Origin: Heloderma charlesbogerti
Lineage: Eukaryota > Chordata > Lepidosauria > Squamata > Helodermatidae
DNA length: 64,000 bases
Assembly (NCBI GenBank): GCA_026122225.1
Contig: JANEZZ010001866.1
Span: 124,001 to 188,000 of the forward strand
Direction: 5' to 3'
This document shows positions 22,435 through 34,729 of this stretch, in pieces. The position numbers and the translations under genes were made by a program. Every line of letters starts with the position of its first letter. Position 1 is the stretch's first letter. Under the pieces are notes generated by a model that did no database searches, had not been told where the DNA came from, and worked only from the letters and a program-made list of their open reading frames with translations.

Positions 22435-22465
22435 CTGACTTCGTATCGAGCAGGTCCCCATGTAC
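22435..22465 (+). repeat. tRNA-derived SINE, part after the LTR insertion
   Basis: CTGACTTCGTATCGAGCAGG continues the SINE tail interrupted at 21688. The first five bases are the target duplication. Confidence 0.75.
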
Positions 22466-23827
22466 TGATGCAGGAATAGCAAACTCCGGTGCTGAGCTGT
22501 GGCAGCTATGCTGCCAAAATCGGGTGACTGAGAAACAAGAGTGAGGGAGCAGCAGATCAGAGGAACCCCAAAGGTTGCAGAAGTTAAAAAAAAAAGTCTC
22601 TAGGGGGGAAAAAAACTAAGGGGAAAACCACGCCTCCAAGAACAGCCCAATGAGGTCTGAGCATGCTCTGTAGTCACAGAATGCCAAGTGTCCATGGGGG
22701 CAGGGGAATGGAAAACCAGAGTTTGGGGGAATGGAGCACCCTTGAGAGGGGCACGGTTGGCTGGCTCCAGGCATACTGAACAGGACCACTCCACACTGCA
22801 ACATGTTGTTACAGGTCATACTTGTCCCATTCTAAGGAGAAGATTCTGTATTTAACAGCCAACTCCTTATTCAGGGATTCTGGTTTGCGCTATCAGAAGG
22901 TGCCCAGAGAGGTCCTCATCCAGGGCTCCCAGTGTCATGTCCCTGAGCTGGGGAGCTCAGTAGCACCCTGAGGACTGTGAGTCCAGCAAGCCACTAGTCA
23001 CCCCACTGCAGGGAGAACTCTTGGCAGTCCCTTCGCTGCTCTCCCAGCCTGAGGACGTGGCACGACCTGCAACCTCAGGCTCCAAGGATGGCTCCCCCAC
23101 AGCATCTTCCATCCCTCAGCCATGCAGGAGGCTACAGAAATGATCGTGGGCCCTTTCAGGGCTACTGCCAGCATCCAGCAGGGACGGAGCCACTGAAAGG
23201 CCTGGCTCTGCCAGCCCACTTAAGGCCTCTGTTGCCTGCGGCTCCTTGCCGGGGCCAACAGCTCTTCTTCTGAGGGAACCCTCCAGCCAGCATCCCCTGC
23301 AGTGCGCTCTCCAAGGTCCTGGCCGTGCTCTACCTGATGTGCTGCAGCACCACCAGTGAGTGCTGGACTGTAGGCCACTTCCTCTGGGCCTCCAGTAAGG
23401 CTTCCACACCCCCTGCACCAGGGCTCTGAGGGCGCCGTCGAGGCTGCAGTGCCAACTTGCCTGAACCTCTAGTCAGCTCACTCCCATGGGCCAAGCCCTG
23501 TCCACCAGGCCCCATAAAGCCCCCGATTTCCTCCTTAGGCTGAGCAACCTGTCTTTGGTGTGACGACGCTCCTCCAGCGCCTGCCCCTTTTTCTGATCCC
23601 TGCCTTGGCTCCTGACCCCTACCTGTTCGGGGCCACAGATCTCCCCCTCCCACCCCCACCACAAGGTTCCAGAACCCGACTTCTTGGAGCCTGATGTTTG
23701 CCAAAGCCTGACAACTGTTCAAGTCCCATCTCCAGGTGATGACTAAGAGGCTGGAGCCTCTTAGGCCGGTGTGAGGAACAGATGCCTCTTTCTTTGACAA
23801 TGGGCACCTCGTGACGTTGGGCCTCAC
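22466..23827. other. Intron sequence, nothing recognised
   Basis: Intron between exons E and F after the LTR-split SINE. No further exon or named repeat seen. Confidence 0.55.
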
Positions 23828-24020
23828 CTCCTGGTACCTCTCCAATGTAGAGACAAAAGTCCTCTGGTAGAACAGCCCCTGCAGCCGCTCTTGAGCATAG
23901 TTGTGACAGAACTCTTCAAACGTTGCCGCCCGCTCCTTCTTCTGGTGCCGGGGGTTATGGAAGCCAGGGGTGTCCACCACCATGATGGAGGCCATGGAGA
24001 GATGACTAGAGGAGAAGGAT
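23828..24020 (-). CDS. MYO18B: MYO18B exon E (switch II and relay helix)
   Basis: 193 bp, 64 full codons after the shared Arg (residues 159-222). It opens SFSSSHLSMASIM and carries switch II as VVDTPGFHNPRHQ, where ordinary myosins have an LDI(S/A)GFE-type motif. The relay helix follows: ATFEEFCHNYAQERLQGLF. The Asp and the GF of switch II remain but the residues between are TP, and the usual Glu after GF is His. This fits the family view that class XVIII heads bind nucleotide without normal turnover. It ends RYQE; the donor is GTGAGG. Confidence 0.95.
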
Positions 24021-26261
24021 CTGGGGAAGAGAGGCAGAGCTGTAGGTTAGGAATGACTTTTATTTAGTTACCCAACTATTTGTAGGCATGCAGAGGCAAC
24101 AGTCCCTGTAGTCTAGTGTCTGAGAGAATATAGGCTTGGGAAAGATCACCTCTAGCTAGGAGTCTCCAGAGGTTGGGATCGAAGGAAGCACCTTTAAAAG
24201 AAGATTGCTTCCATGAGCAACAGCCAGGCCTTCCTAGGTCAGTGGCAGCAGTCATCATTTGCTGACTGGAAAAAACTAGCTTGACACCTTATTTGTATAA
24301 TACCACTTCCAGTCCTCAACAGAGCAAGTCTCCATGCTTCCTTTCAAGCACCCAGCACACCTGTATACACCCTTCCATATCCTTTCGTAAAATGAACTGA
24401 TACTCCTAACGGAGCTAAAGGTACAAAGCTTAAGCAGGCATGAAAACCAAAATACCCAGCTATAATCAACAATGGTCAGCTTCAGATCCTTTGGAAGCCA
24501 ACGTAATGTTAGAGAAGCCAGTGAACAGCTTGTCCGCAATGGGCTGCTCCATCCGTAGCTGACTCTTTCACTCCCAAGCTATGAACCATCCTCTTGCTGT
24601 GTTTTCAGAAGAGCTGTTGGAACATCAGCCACCTGCCAGCCAGGTGACTTCCTGACTCAAGTTTCCAGTTTGGATGTTCTTCTCAAAGATTCATGCTTTA
24701 GCGAACAGCAAATCCATATCAGCCTCTTCCATGCATAAAACATCACTGGGATTGCAGAAAGCAGATGAAAAGCTCAGAAAGGGGCTGACTGTTGAAGACC
24801 AATACTCAACAAGACCCCTTGCTTCCCTGCCAAACCATTACAGTGAAGTGCCCAGTGTTCAGGGGACAGACCGTTGTCTTCCTGGGGAGAGAAGACAGCC
24901 TCTGGAGGAGCAAAAGCCCTGTTCTTTTGGGAGGCCCAACAGGACAGAAGCTCAGCCCCTTCTTCTTCCAATCCCCCCCACCCGCCCCCAGCCAACCAGC
25001 CAGCCAGCCAGCCAACCTGCCTGCCAGCCTGGGAAAGGCAGGCAAGTCAGACCTAAGCCAGGATGAAACCAAAGTCCCTTGCACTCTGGTCTACTCCAAG
25101 CTCCTCATATATGGGGAGGGTTGAAGCATACAAACCATACCCAGGAAACTGGAAGTGGGGGCCATGTCAGTAGGGCTCATGCTCCTGTTTCTCATGAACA
25201 TCACATATTTAATCACCTCCATACACCAGAGAGATCATTGAAAGAGCGTGAAATGACAACTTGGGAAGAGCGGTGTCACTCTCTTTTGCAAGCTTTAAAC
25301 TGTCCCACCAAAGTAAACACCTGCCTGAATCACAACACAGCCCCCAAGAGACATCGCTCCACATCATGCCATTGCTTTCCACAGCCTGACTGAACAAAGC
25401 AAGATGCAACACCTCATGCGTATGCGAGGAGAGGAAAGGGCACGGGCTCCTTTTGAAACGGAGGCGGTCAGCTTGGAGAGCTGCTGACTATCCCTGGAAG
25501 GGAAGCAGGGGTGGGGGGGACTAGCATCTCTCTGCCCAGTTCCCGGAACAAACACAACATACATTTCAAATTAATTCAGAGCATTTCATGTTGGCAAGCA
25601 GTCTTCCCCAACGCCACCAACGTGTCCTCTGATTCCGAGACTCCAGCGGAAGCTGAAAGCAATTCAAGCCTGGTGTCAACTCAAAAGGGGGCAGCAACAG
25701 TTGTGTGATGGAAATGAGAATTGTGTCTGGTCATATCATCATGGGGATAGTTTAAAGGCACTGATGGTCCTTTTGCATTTGGGAAAGAAGGAAAAGTGTG
25801 CCACAAGCATGCACAACAGACACGCTGAAGCTGACTCCGGCTGCACACCACCTTCTCCAAAAGATTAGGGGCAGGAGCAAGGTGTGGGTCCAGAGGGAGC
25901 GCTTTATGTTTTGCCTCTCTGCTTTTGAGGGCTCTGCAGCACTTGTGTGCTAGATAGAGAAGGCCATTCTCTCAGAGGCCTGAGGAGCTATGGAAGAGGG
26001 GTCGCCGCTTCGGGTGTTTACACTCATCTCACTGTTGCCTCTAGACAAAAGTGGTTTGTAGGGCTTTAAAAACCTGCAGCAGCGGTTTAACTGGAAGTGG
26101 CCATAGGACAAAAGGACACATGGAACAGGGACGCAAGGCTTCTTTCAAGCCATGTGAGACTGAAGAGAGTCTAAGGACGGCTGCCTGACTCCAGCCTCAA
26201 TGGAGCCGGCGATGCAGCAAATCTTTACTCCACCAATGAGCTTGGAAACAGCACAGCCTCC
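24021..26261. other. Intron sequence, one microsatellite only
   Basis: Apart from the CCAG repeat near 25.0 kb I recognise nothing. Confidence 0.55.
24984..25036. repeat. (CCAG)n / (CCAAC)n microsatellite
   Basis: CCAGCCAACCAGCCAGCCAG continuing as CCTGCCTGCCAGCC. Tetramer-based simple repeat. Confidence 0.85.
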
Positions 26262-26385
26262 TCCAACCCAGTGCCCTCCAGATGTCTTGAAATGACACCA
26301 GCTACACTGGCTGGGGATTATAGAAGTTGTAGTCCAACACATCTGCACATCTGGAGGTCACCAGGTCGGGGAAGGCTGAGGTAGC
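26262..26385. repeat. Palindromic MITE-like repeat
   Basis: CAACCCAGTGCCCTCCAGAT, TGTAGTCCAACACATCTG and CACCAGGTCGGGGAAGGCTG in order. Confidence 0.78.
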
Positions 26386-27009
26386 GTATCCACGCAGCCC
26401 AAGATTGTATGTTGGGTTTGTGCCTTTCACACAAGTTTTGAAATGGGAAGGGCGAGGCGAGTATTGGGAAAGGGGGGAGGGGTTGAAGAAAGAGTGTAGG
26501 AATGGGCAGAGGCTATGTTGTGAAAAGGCTGGGATGATGAGAAATGGATGAAGGGGATTAGGAGGGATGGCTGGCACTTCTCTTCCCAGGAGGGGGTGGG
26601 GGCAAACCCTTGGAAAGAAGATTAGTTGGGGCCAGGAAGCCCCCCGCCCCCGGACCAGAAGCAAGCGAGTGGGATGCAGGGAGAGGAGGCAGCAAAAAAC
26701 AGAAGTGGGGAGTGTTGGATAGGAAGGAGGTTTAGAGGGGTCGTTTGTCTTAATGAAGCTGGAATGTATCCTTACCCATGTGCATTCCACGCCCACGCAG
26801 TGGGAAGTTTCAGGGGCTCCAGCATCTACCCAGGGTGCAGTTACACTGGAGACTTACGGAGGTCCTGGGAGAGAATCACAGGGTCCTAGCTGTCCACCGA
26901 GCCCACCCCCCGCCCAATGCAAGAACCCAGCGCAAACCATCCCTGCTAAATGGCAGACCCTCCAGTCTCCACCTGAGGATCTGCTGTGACGGAGTGCCCA
27001 GTTACTTCC

Positions 27010-27236
27010 ATTGTCTGACTGCTCAGACTGTCAGGATGTTTTTCCTGATATTCAACCGAGATCTGTCTTCCTTTAGCTTAAGCCTGTTATTTCATGTGCT
27101 GCAGTCTTGGATGATAGAGAACAGGGTGCAGCCCTCTTCTGTGTGACAACCTTTCAGGTACTTGAAAAGTGCTATAATTTCCCGCCTCGGTCCTCTCCTA
27201 TCAAATCTTTCCCCATAGGACTTTCTAGTCCCCTGT
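27010..27236 (-). repeat. CR1 LINE fragment
   Basis: Antisense CR1 3' region: TGTTTTTCCTGATATTCAAC, GATAGAGAACAGGGTGCAGC and GTGTGACAACCTTTCAGG. Confidence 0.82.
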
Positions 27237-27285
27237 GTACACACACGCGCACACTCACACACACACACACACACCCCCCCAAGGT
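27237..27285. repeat. (CA)n microsatellite with poly-C end
   Basis: Alternating CA from GTACACACACGCGCACACTC, ending in a C run. Confidence 0.9.
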
Positions 27286-27663
27286 GAGCCTAAGCTGAGG
27301 GTTCAAACATTGGCCCTCCACCAGACTCCTGTTCCCCGACAGGTGTCCAGAGGAGCCCATAGCACCACAGGCCGCCCTGTAGAGAGCAAAGTCAGCCCTC
27401 CAGACCCATTTCCAGCAGGGACCGCCCGCTCTACAGACCCCACTGGCTTCTGGTGTTCTCACAGACCTCTGTGTTAGCACATTCCTGGGGCAGCGGCAGG
27501 GGGGGGAGGTCAGCCTCCTCCCAGAACAATCTACTTGAAATTGTATTTATTTCTGAATTGATGAGTCACCTTCTAGCCCAGAGTGTAAAATTTAATTTTG
27601 CAAACTTTTTAAGAAGTTTAAAAACAGAGACATCTCTGAGGACAGCCACAGTCTATCCTCCTC

Positions 27664-27765
27664 CCTGTCCAGAATCTCCCACTGCTCAGCTTCATGGGAC
27701 GCCACCGTGGGTTCTGGTGCTGCGAGAGAGGGAGAAAAACGTCTCCCTCTCGGAGAGTGAAGCCC
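27664..27765 (-). repeat. CR1 LINE fragment
   Basis: CAGAATCTCCCACTGCTCAG, AGCTTCATGGGACGCCACC and GAGAGAGGGAGAAAAACGTC match the CR1 segment at 29745-29830. Confidence 0.78.
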
Positions 27766-27769
27766 CCTC

Positions 27770-29045
27770 CCCTCCCTCTCTCCCGCCCCATCCGCAGCCG
27801 CACATTGGTGGCACATCTAGCAATTATAACAAGCACCCACTTGTCAGGATGGAGTTTGGAGCCAAAGCCTCTCACTCACAACCTTTGGATCCACTCTGTA
27901 ATGGAGCATTGTATTAGGAAGTGAAACTCTGCATAGCTTGTTATTTGACTCCCCAACCAGCTTATTCATCTGAACATGCTGGTAACCTTCGCTTCAATCC
28001 TGCAAAGTCACATCCATTATTAATAAGTAAACAAGCTCCACTCTCAACACACTGCAGTTTCCTTCCATACTTTCCCACACACACTTTTTTTTTAAGCAAC
28101 CACCACCAAAATCAAGAGCCTTTGTATTTCCTGCCACGTGGATGGCAATGGGGCGGGGGGGCAGAGGGAGGCTTCAAAAAAGACTGCTGCAGGAATCAGC
28201 CCAAACAGCAACAGGCAATATGAGAAAGAGTGACTAATTGGGGGCAATCCTCCGTCCTGGAAGAGGCTGTTTTCCATCCCAGAAAGCATCCATCCACAGA
28301 GAAGCAGGCCCAACTCCAGTCTAACAAGAGGGTTAACATGCCAAGAATTTTAAGTACTTCACAGGTCTTTGAACTATACCATGGGCCTTGAAGGGGAAAG
28401 GGAGTGAACTCAAAGCCGCTAAAAACCTGAAATGAAGTTTGAATTTGCTTGCGAAACTAGTTCACTTCCCTACTGGATGCTCGTGAGACAAAATGGCAGA
28501 ATTATTACTATGACGGCTAGGATTATCGAGATTACGATTACTGTAAAAGCAGCAGAACCGAGAGCCGGTGTACACGCACGGCACATCCGCCCCGCATTCC
28601 CTCCACACAACAACCCGACGGTTTATGCCTGCACGAAGCCATGTGGAACTAGTCCCACGTGAATCAGGAGGACGTGCGCACCTATCGCTATCTGGGGTCA
28701 CAGAGTCTCTCCACTGCCCTAAAGGCAACGGAAGGTCCTGCTGAGATTGCAGGGATCACTGCAATTCCTGTAGTCACACGATCTTCTGCTAAAGACAGGC
28801 TTAAGGCGCACGTGCACCTCAGAACGATCCTGCGGATGGATTCTGCCAAGAGACCAGCCACCTTGAGCACGGATTGTAGTAGAAAGGCAGGACATAAATT
28901 AATATGCTACTTTCAGGTTGAGCGTGAGCAACACTCATGTCTTTGCAACCTTGCAGTGACCATCCCGATGCATAACTGGAGTCTGTCACTCAGTGGTGCA
29001 GGGAAGTGTGTGTTTGGGATCATTTCATTCCAGCGCTAAAGCGTC
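27770..29045. other. Intron sequence with a CpG-richer stretch
   Basis: 28480-28820 has many CpG steps (GATTATCGAGATTACGATTA, CCGAGAGCCGGTGTACACGC, GACGTGCGCACCTATCGC) unlike the flanking intron. No exon or named repeat identified. Confidence 0.5.
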
Positions 29046-29049
29046 ATAG

Positions 29050-29265
29050 GGAGCTGTTTTCCCTGCGCCAGACCACTGGCCCATGTAGCCCAACGGGGCT
29101 CTCCAGGGTTCCAGGCAGGGGCGTTTCCCAACTCTACCTGGAGATGCCAGGGACTGAACTTGGGACCTCCTGCATGCAAAACACATCCTATTCCACTGGA
29201 CGACAGGCCTGCCTGAAAACGGCACATAGGAAGCTGCCTGAATCTGACCTGCACTGCCTGTGTAT
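29050..29265 (-). repeat. tRNA-derived SINE plus partial second tail
   Basis: CTACCTGGAGATGCCAGGGA and CTGAACTTGGGACCTCCTGC (antisense B-box side), then GCATGCAAAACACATCC. A second tail piece (CATAGGAAGCTGCCTGAATC) follows at 29224. Confidence 0.82.
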
Positions 29266-29393
29266 TGTTCTCTAAGCATAAATTAAGGCACTTTAAAAAA
29301 TCAATCAACCAAACCGCACCATTTTAATCAACCCACAAAACTTGGATCCGATATAACTAAGCTTGCTTTCACAAATTAAGCTTCAAGAGTTCT

Positions 29394-29945
29394 CATAAGA
29401 ACATAAGACGAGCCAGGCTGGATCAGACCCAGGGTCCATCTAGTCCAGCATTCTGTTCACACAGTGGCCAGCCAGCTGCCCATGGGAAGCCTACAACCAG
29501 GACAGGAGTGCAACAGCACCCTCCCACCCATGTTCCCCAGCAACTGGTGCACACAGGCACACTGCCGCTGATACTAGAGGTAGCCTATAGCCATCAGAAC
29601 TAGTAGTCATTGATGGCCTTCTCCTCCATGGATTTGTTTCATTCCTTTTTAAAGCCACCCGAATTGGTGGCCATCACTCTATCTTGTGGTATGAAATTCC
29701 ATAGTTTAGCGATGCACCGTGTGAAGAAGCCCTTCCTTTTATCTGTCCTGAAGCTCCCACCAATCAGCTTCAAGGGATGACACCATTGGGTTCTAGCATT
29801 ATGACAGAGGGAGAAAAATGCCTCCCTCTCCACATTCTCCACACCAGGCATGATTTTGTACACCTCTGTCATGCCTCCCCTCACTCACCTTTTTCCTAAG
29901 CTAAACACTCCCAGCTGTTATAACCTTTCCTCATTTCATTTGGTC
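29394..29945 (-). repeat. CR1 LINE 3' fragment, longest in the window
   Basis: Continuous antisense CR1: CATAAGAACATAAGACGAGC, CAGCATTCTGTTCACACAGT, TGTTCCCCAGCAACTGG, TTGGTGGCCATCACTCTATC and CAGCTTCAAGGGATGACACC. Confidence 0.92.
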
Positions 29946-29949
29946 TTTA

Positions 29950-31200
29950 TTAATGCAAGTGGAGAATCTACAGGCCAAAGTTCTCATTCACATTACAAAT
30001 GCCACTCATCTTCTTTATCAAGACTCAGATGTGCGCATAAACAGCAAGAGAAGGAGCACTTCAGTGGCAATTGGAACCTCACAGACTAAAGTGTTCTAAA
30101 AACGCCTCTCCTTCCCCAAGTCCCACAAGACTCTCTGCAATCATCACTCAAGATCACCAGATTTAACCATACAATCTGAAGCCAGAGGAAATGCAGGTAC
30201 AATTGGTTAATTCCCTGAAAACCCTTTGCAATGGGAGGGGAGGTGGCGATGGTGAGCAAGAGAAATATAAGCCAAGGGATATTTGTTCAGGACGTTCTCT
30301 ATTACATCAGGATGACTCAAACCTTAAATAACTTTAAATATTGTAAAACGACTCCCTCAGCTTAGAAGAGCCCATGAGAAAGTGAAGTATTTGGATGAAT
30401 TGATTCCCCCCGTGCAAAGGCAGGCATTCACTGCACTGCACTTCTGTGTGATGCCTTCCACCACAGTAGTGGGACGCTCTAGCAAAGTGCCCTGGGAGCA
30501 GTGAATATGTGTCTGAAATGCCCACATCAGGTGGAGGACGTGGTGCTTTACCTTCTGCAGATGTGTCCTATTTAGTGACATCAGAGTTAAATTTATACAT
30601 GATATCCTAGGAGCTCGTGAGTTTGCTTCTGATGTAGAAACAGCCTGTTATTTGCTGTCGGATCTGGATGCAGCAACTACTTATAGCGTGTTGGTGTTTG
30701 CACTAACAGCAAAAAATAGAGCAAATCGTACTAGTATGTTGCAGGAACTGCGGTCTATGGTCTGTACTGTACTGTACACATATTCCTCTCTTTACCTTTT
30801 ATTCCTTGGCTATATGTATTCCTTGCAGTGATACTCCTTTTGTCATGGCCTTTGGCTTGTACAAGAAACATGAGAAGTGCGTATGACCTTTGCAACATGC
30901 TTGGCGAGCAAAGATGCTTAGGGAGAGGCAGGGTTATTTAAAGGCGTCCATGACCGAGTGCCATGTTTCTTCCATTACAAGTGCACTCCACAGACAACAT
31001 CCCTTTTGCACCAAGTTCTTTCCCAGCGTTCAACAAATGCCAGTGTTCATCAGCGTCAGGGGTGAACAACAAAGACAAATGCAACGCATCACCAGTCTTT
31101 CCTATTTATTTGCCCAAAGCTCATCGCATCTTCTTGAGCTGATCAAAGTCTCTGTTTTACACATGTACACTGGAAGCACCTAAACCAAACTCTCCCGTAC
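29950..31200. other. Intron sequence, nothing recognised
   Basis: No exon or named repeat seen before exon D. Confidence 0.55.
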
Positions 31201-31291
31201 CTGTTGATCAGCGACACAACAGCCGCAAACAGCTCCTCATACAGTCCCGCGGCCATCCCCTCCACGCATTCCAGGCCGGTCAGCTTGGGGC
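31201..31291 (-). CDS. MYO18B: MYO18B exon D (pre-switch II)
   Basis: 91 bp, phases 1 and 2 at its borders (residues 128-158). It encodes [20 protein letters not shown] and then [10 protein letters not shown], the long helix before switch II in the myosin head. The acceptor is TTTAG and the donor GTACGG. The final Arg codon is split as AG|A with the next exon. Confidence 0.93.
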
Positions 31292-31724
31292 CTAAAGGAG
31301 AAGGACACAGGTGGCTGAATCGCTCCGCCTCTGTCTTTGGGCACCTCCGTTCAGGACTCTGCCCCTGGTTCAGAGCTTTGCTATTGAACCAGAAGCAGTA
31401 ACCAAAGCAAAGATGGGGCAGCAGGCACCTTTGCAGACCGCCCCCCAACCGTCTTTTCCCTCACCACATTGCTTTGGGGCTTGTTTCACAAGGAAGCAAC
31501 ATGGAACACAACATGTGAAACTTAAAAATCCAGATCACCATGAGACTAGTAGTCCCACCCACCCCACTGCCGCTATTGTGCAGCAGCTGCTAGCATTGGG
31601 GGTTCATTGCTGCCTCTGAATAGTGGGGATCCATTTAGCCATCTTGACTAAGAGCCCCTGTCTCGGTCCGTGCTTTGCCCCAACCCCAAAGCATCCAAGC
31701 AGGGGCTGGCCGTCGCTCCCTCTT

Positions 31725-31975
31725 GAGGCAGCAAATTCCATAAGCTAAATCTGCACTCTGAGAAGGTGCTCTTACTTTTGTCTGTCCTGAATCTCTTGCT
31801 GATCAGCTTCATTTGGTGAACCCCCATCCAGACCTCATATAATGGGAGATGGAGGAAAACCTTCTCCCATTAATTGTTTTGAACTGCCCAGAGAGCTTCA
31901 GCTATTGGGTGGTATAGAAATGTAATAAATAAATAAATAAATCTGCTTTCTCCACAAAATTCATAAATGTGTACT
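31725..31975 (-). repeat. CR1 LINE fragment with nested L2 tail
   Basis: Antisense CR1 at 31725-31870 (GAGGCAGCAAATTCCATAAG, GATCAGCTTCATTTGGTG). A plus-strand L2-type tail follows at about 31872-31943 (GAACTGCCCAGAGAGCTTCA, then AAATAAATAAATAAA). CR1 seems to resume at 31944. Confidence 0.75.
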
Positions 31976-32139
31976 CTGCTGTTGCCGCAGCACCCTCAGA
32001 CACCTCCTGACAAGCCCCCTGCCACTCCTGATTTTTCTTGCGCGGCTGGCATATGCCTGGGCCTTGGAGCTCCAGGAAAAGTTCTATTTTGTGGATTGTT
32101 TCCACAGACTCCTGTGCCCACTGGTGCTAATGGAGGGTC

Positions 32140-32216
32140 TTTTCTCAGCTGATTTGCCATGCAGGGGGCAATTTTCAAGGGGGATTCATTCGGGAAGGGA
32201 AGGGTTAACTCTTGCC

Positions 32217-32257
<41 letters not shown>

Positions 32258-32390
32258 TAAGCTTAGGGGAGGAAAACGTTTTGTTGGTTTAGGATGAACT
32301 GAATGAGGTGCAAACTGAAGAATGTATTTTATCTGAAGTGATTTGGATGAGAAATTAATTGGCTGTCATTGCCGCCTGAGAAATTTAAAG
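32140..32390 (-). repeat. Unclassified repeat, family Z, with internal (CA)n
   Basis: Inverted partner of 34730-34990. On the minus strand it reads CCAATTAATTTCTCATCCAA and ATCACTTCAGATAAAATACA, with CCCTTGAAAATTGCCCCCTG near its end. A (CA)n run at 32220-32253 replaces part of the middle. Confidence 0.7.
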
Positions 32391-32399
32391 AAATCCTAG

Positions 32400-34260
32400 G
32401 CGTTTCTAAGTTTGCTTTCATATTTGTATGCAGATTTTGAGGGCCTGGGCCCCAAATCTTCCAAGTGCCTGGCAAGGACCCCAAGGGCTGGACATGTGGG
32501 GAGGCCAAAAGCCAACCTCCAGTCCCCTGCTCTCCTCCTTCCCCTCCCCCAGACTTTCCCAGGAAAGGAAAAGGGCAGAGCAGCTGGAGGCTGCATCCTA
32601 AAAACACCTTAAAAAGAAAGGGGGGTGAGAGAAAGGATCCCAGCCCTTAGTGTGGGGCGATGGGAGGGCAGTGATGGGGCCATGGGGGATCAGCAGGGAA
32701 AAACCAGAGTGCTTTGTCTGTTGTCTTTTTTGTGGTGTGCCTGGGTTTTTCTTTTTTGATGGAGCATGTTTTGCCTGTTTTGGGGTGCATGTCTGGGGGG
32801 ATGTATGTTTTCCTGTGTTGTTTTTAGAGGGGGTGGGGAATGTTTCACCTGTTTTTTGGTGAGTGTATGTGTGATTTGCTTGGTTCTGGGGGACATCTGT
32901 GTGTTTCTGTAAACATCACCAGTTTTCCTTCTGTGAAATGGACATTTTCTTTTGCTTGTGGGGCAAAATATCCAGCTTGGCATTTGGAGCTCAGACCCAG
33001 CCTCTGCCTTCTACTCAGTCTCTTGGGCAAGTGAATTGTCCTTTGTGACTAGCCAGACCCCTATGGCAGCCATTTTGTGATTAGCCTCAACCCCACAGCA
33101 GCCATTTTGCAGCAGCGCCCACAACAGTTTCTCAGATTTCCAGATCTGCCCACAGGCCCCCAAAAGTCTGTTGTGTCCCCTTCCATTTGTCTTTTTTTCT
33201 AAACCAATCCATTCATTAATTCTATGCTTGGGTATATTTTAAAACTTGCTCTCCACTGAGGAACTCAACAAAAGATGCCACTCCATCTCCATCACCCCCA
33301 CTCCCCTTGTGTGCCAAACTGTTTCTTTGTGCATTAACCTAATGCGGGGGGGGGGGACATGCAGGGAGCAGAGGGCCACTTTGAAGTATTGATGGGAGGA
33401 GAAGGTGTGTGGGGGGAAAACGAGGAATCAGGTAGCAATTTGGGCATTTTACAAGCTTGCATCACCTGGATCCTGAGCCAGTTGCTAGGAAACCGACCAT
33501 CGGCTCGGCTGGCACCTTTCCGAAGCTGCGGCTTTCAGGCCGTTCCTTGGCACATTTCAACCATGATCACTGGTTGTAACACAGAGCACAAAAACAAGGG
33601 AGTGGGAGCGGGGATGAAAAGAGACTCTGAAAAAGCGGGGAGGGGGGATCTTGTCAAAGAAAGAAACAGCAAGAGGGCTGGCATGGAACAGCTCGCTAGT
33701 CCCCGATGGCAGCAGGCTGCACATGTCTTTAGTTACTTTTTATTTTTCCAACCCTTCTCTGGCTTTCAAACACCTGGTATTTACAATTCAAATGGCAGTT
33801 TGCAGAGCTGGCTGGGTCTCTGCCTTCAGGCCTGGTTTCTGGAAAGAGTTGAAAAGCAAAAGGAACTATGTTTTTGTTTTATTTTAAAAAGCATGGCCTC
33901 CCTCTTTTGTGTCTAAGCCTCAAACAAAAAATGTAACAAGTACACCTCCGATTGCCCCATTGAGGCCAAAGAAAGGAGAGGAGTTTGGACTCCAGGTTGC
34001 TTTGGACAAGGTGGTTTTTGCCTGCTTTGGCCAAGACGTTGCCTGCGTGGACTGCAAAACAGACACATGGGGTGGGGGAATGAGGTCATGAAGTCCAGCC
34101 CCCTCATGATGATTCAAGGCTGCTCATGCATCACCTCCTCCTTCCTCCCTCTCTGCAGCTGCGAAGGCACGTAATTCCGCAATAGGGTGCCACAAACAAG
34201 AGGAAGAACAAAGGAGGGGTGATGCCGTGGGATGCCGACACGGCCAAGTCCCAGCTCGGT
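32400..34260. other. Intron sequence, G/T-rich in part
   Basis: 32650-32900 is strongly G/T-rich on the plus strand (TGGGGTGCATGTCTGGGGGG). No exon or named repeat seen. Confidence 0.55.
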
Positions 34261-34266
34261 TAGAGG

Positions 34267-34400
34267 GACCAGAGCTCAGTGGCCAAGTGCCCTTTGGCAT
34301 GGAGAGGGTCCCTGGCTGAATCCCTGGCAGGCATCTCCGGTTCAAGGAAGGCTCCCGGATAGCCTGGGCTGAGAAGAGCCACTCATTGCCTGAGATGGGG
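34267..34400 (+). repeat. tRNA-derived SINE, diverged
   Basis: CAGAGCTCAGTGGCCAAGTG, TGGCTGAATCCCTGGCAGGC and GCATCTCCGGTTCAAGGAA. Confidence 0.7.
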
Positions 34401-34424
34401 GGGGGGGGTTGCCAGGCACTTAAG

Positions 34425-34620
34425 GGGCTATAGCTCAGTGTGACAGAGCACATGCTTTGCATGTGGAAGGTCCCAGGTTCAATCCCCAACATCTAGGGTG
34501 AAGAAAGAATCCTGCCTGAAACCCTGGAGAGCCGCTGTCAGTCAGTGTCGACAATACTGGGCTAAATGGGCCAAAGGCCTGACTCAGTATAAGGCAGCTT
34601 CCTCTGTTCCTATGCTTCCT
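34425..34620 (+). repeat. tRNA-derived SINE, near full length
   Basis: GCTATAGCTCAGTGTGACAG, GGTCCCAGGTTCAATCCCCA, CCTGAAACCCTGGAGAGCCG and CTGACTCAGTATAAGGCAGC: the clearest example of this family in the window. Confidence 0.92.
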
Positions 34621-34729
34621 AAACGATTCGGGGCTCAGGCCCATAGAACACAAATCTGCATAAAATCTGCATATGCTAATTTATATCTATACATGCAAAT
34701 TTAGAAATAATGACTAGGATTTAATTAAA

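Noticed and set aside
28432..29039. Two consecutive plus-strand frames suggesting a small gene
   Set aside because: No motif, no matching second copy and no convincing splice sites; only the CpG content is unusual.
33359..33916. 185-codon plus-strand open frame
   Set aside because: No family resemblance, low-complexity composition and no splice or promoter context.
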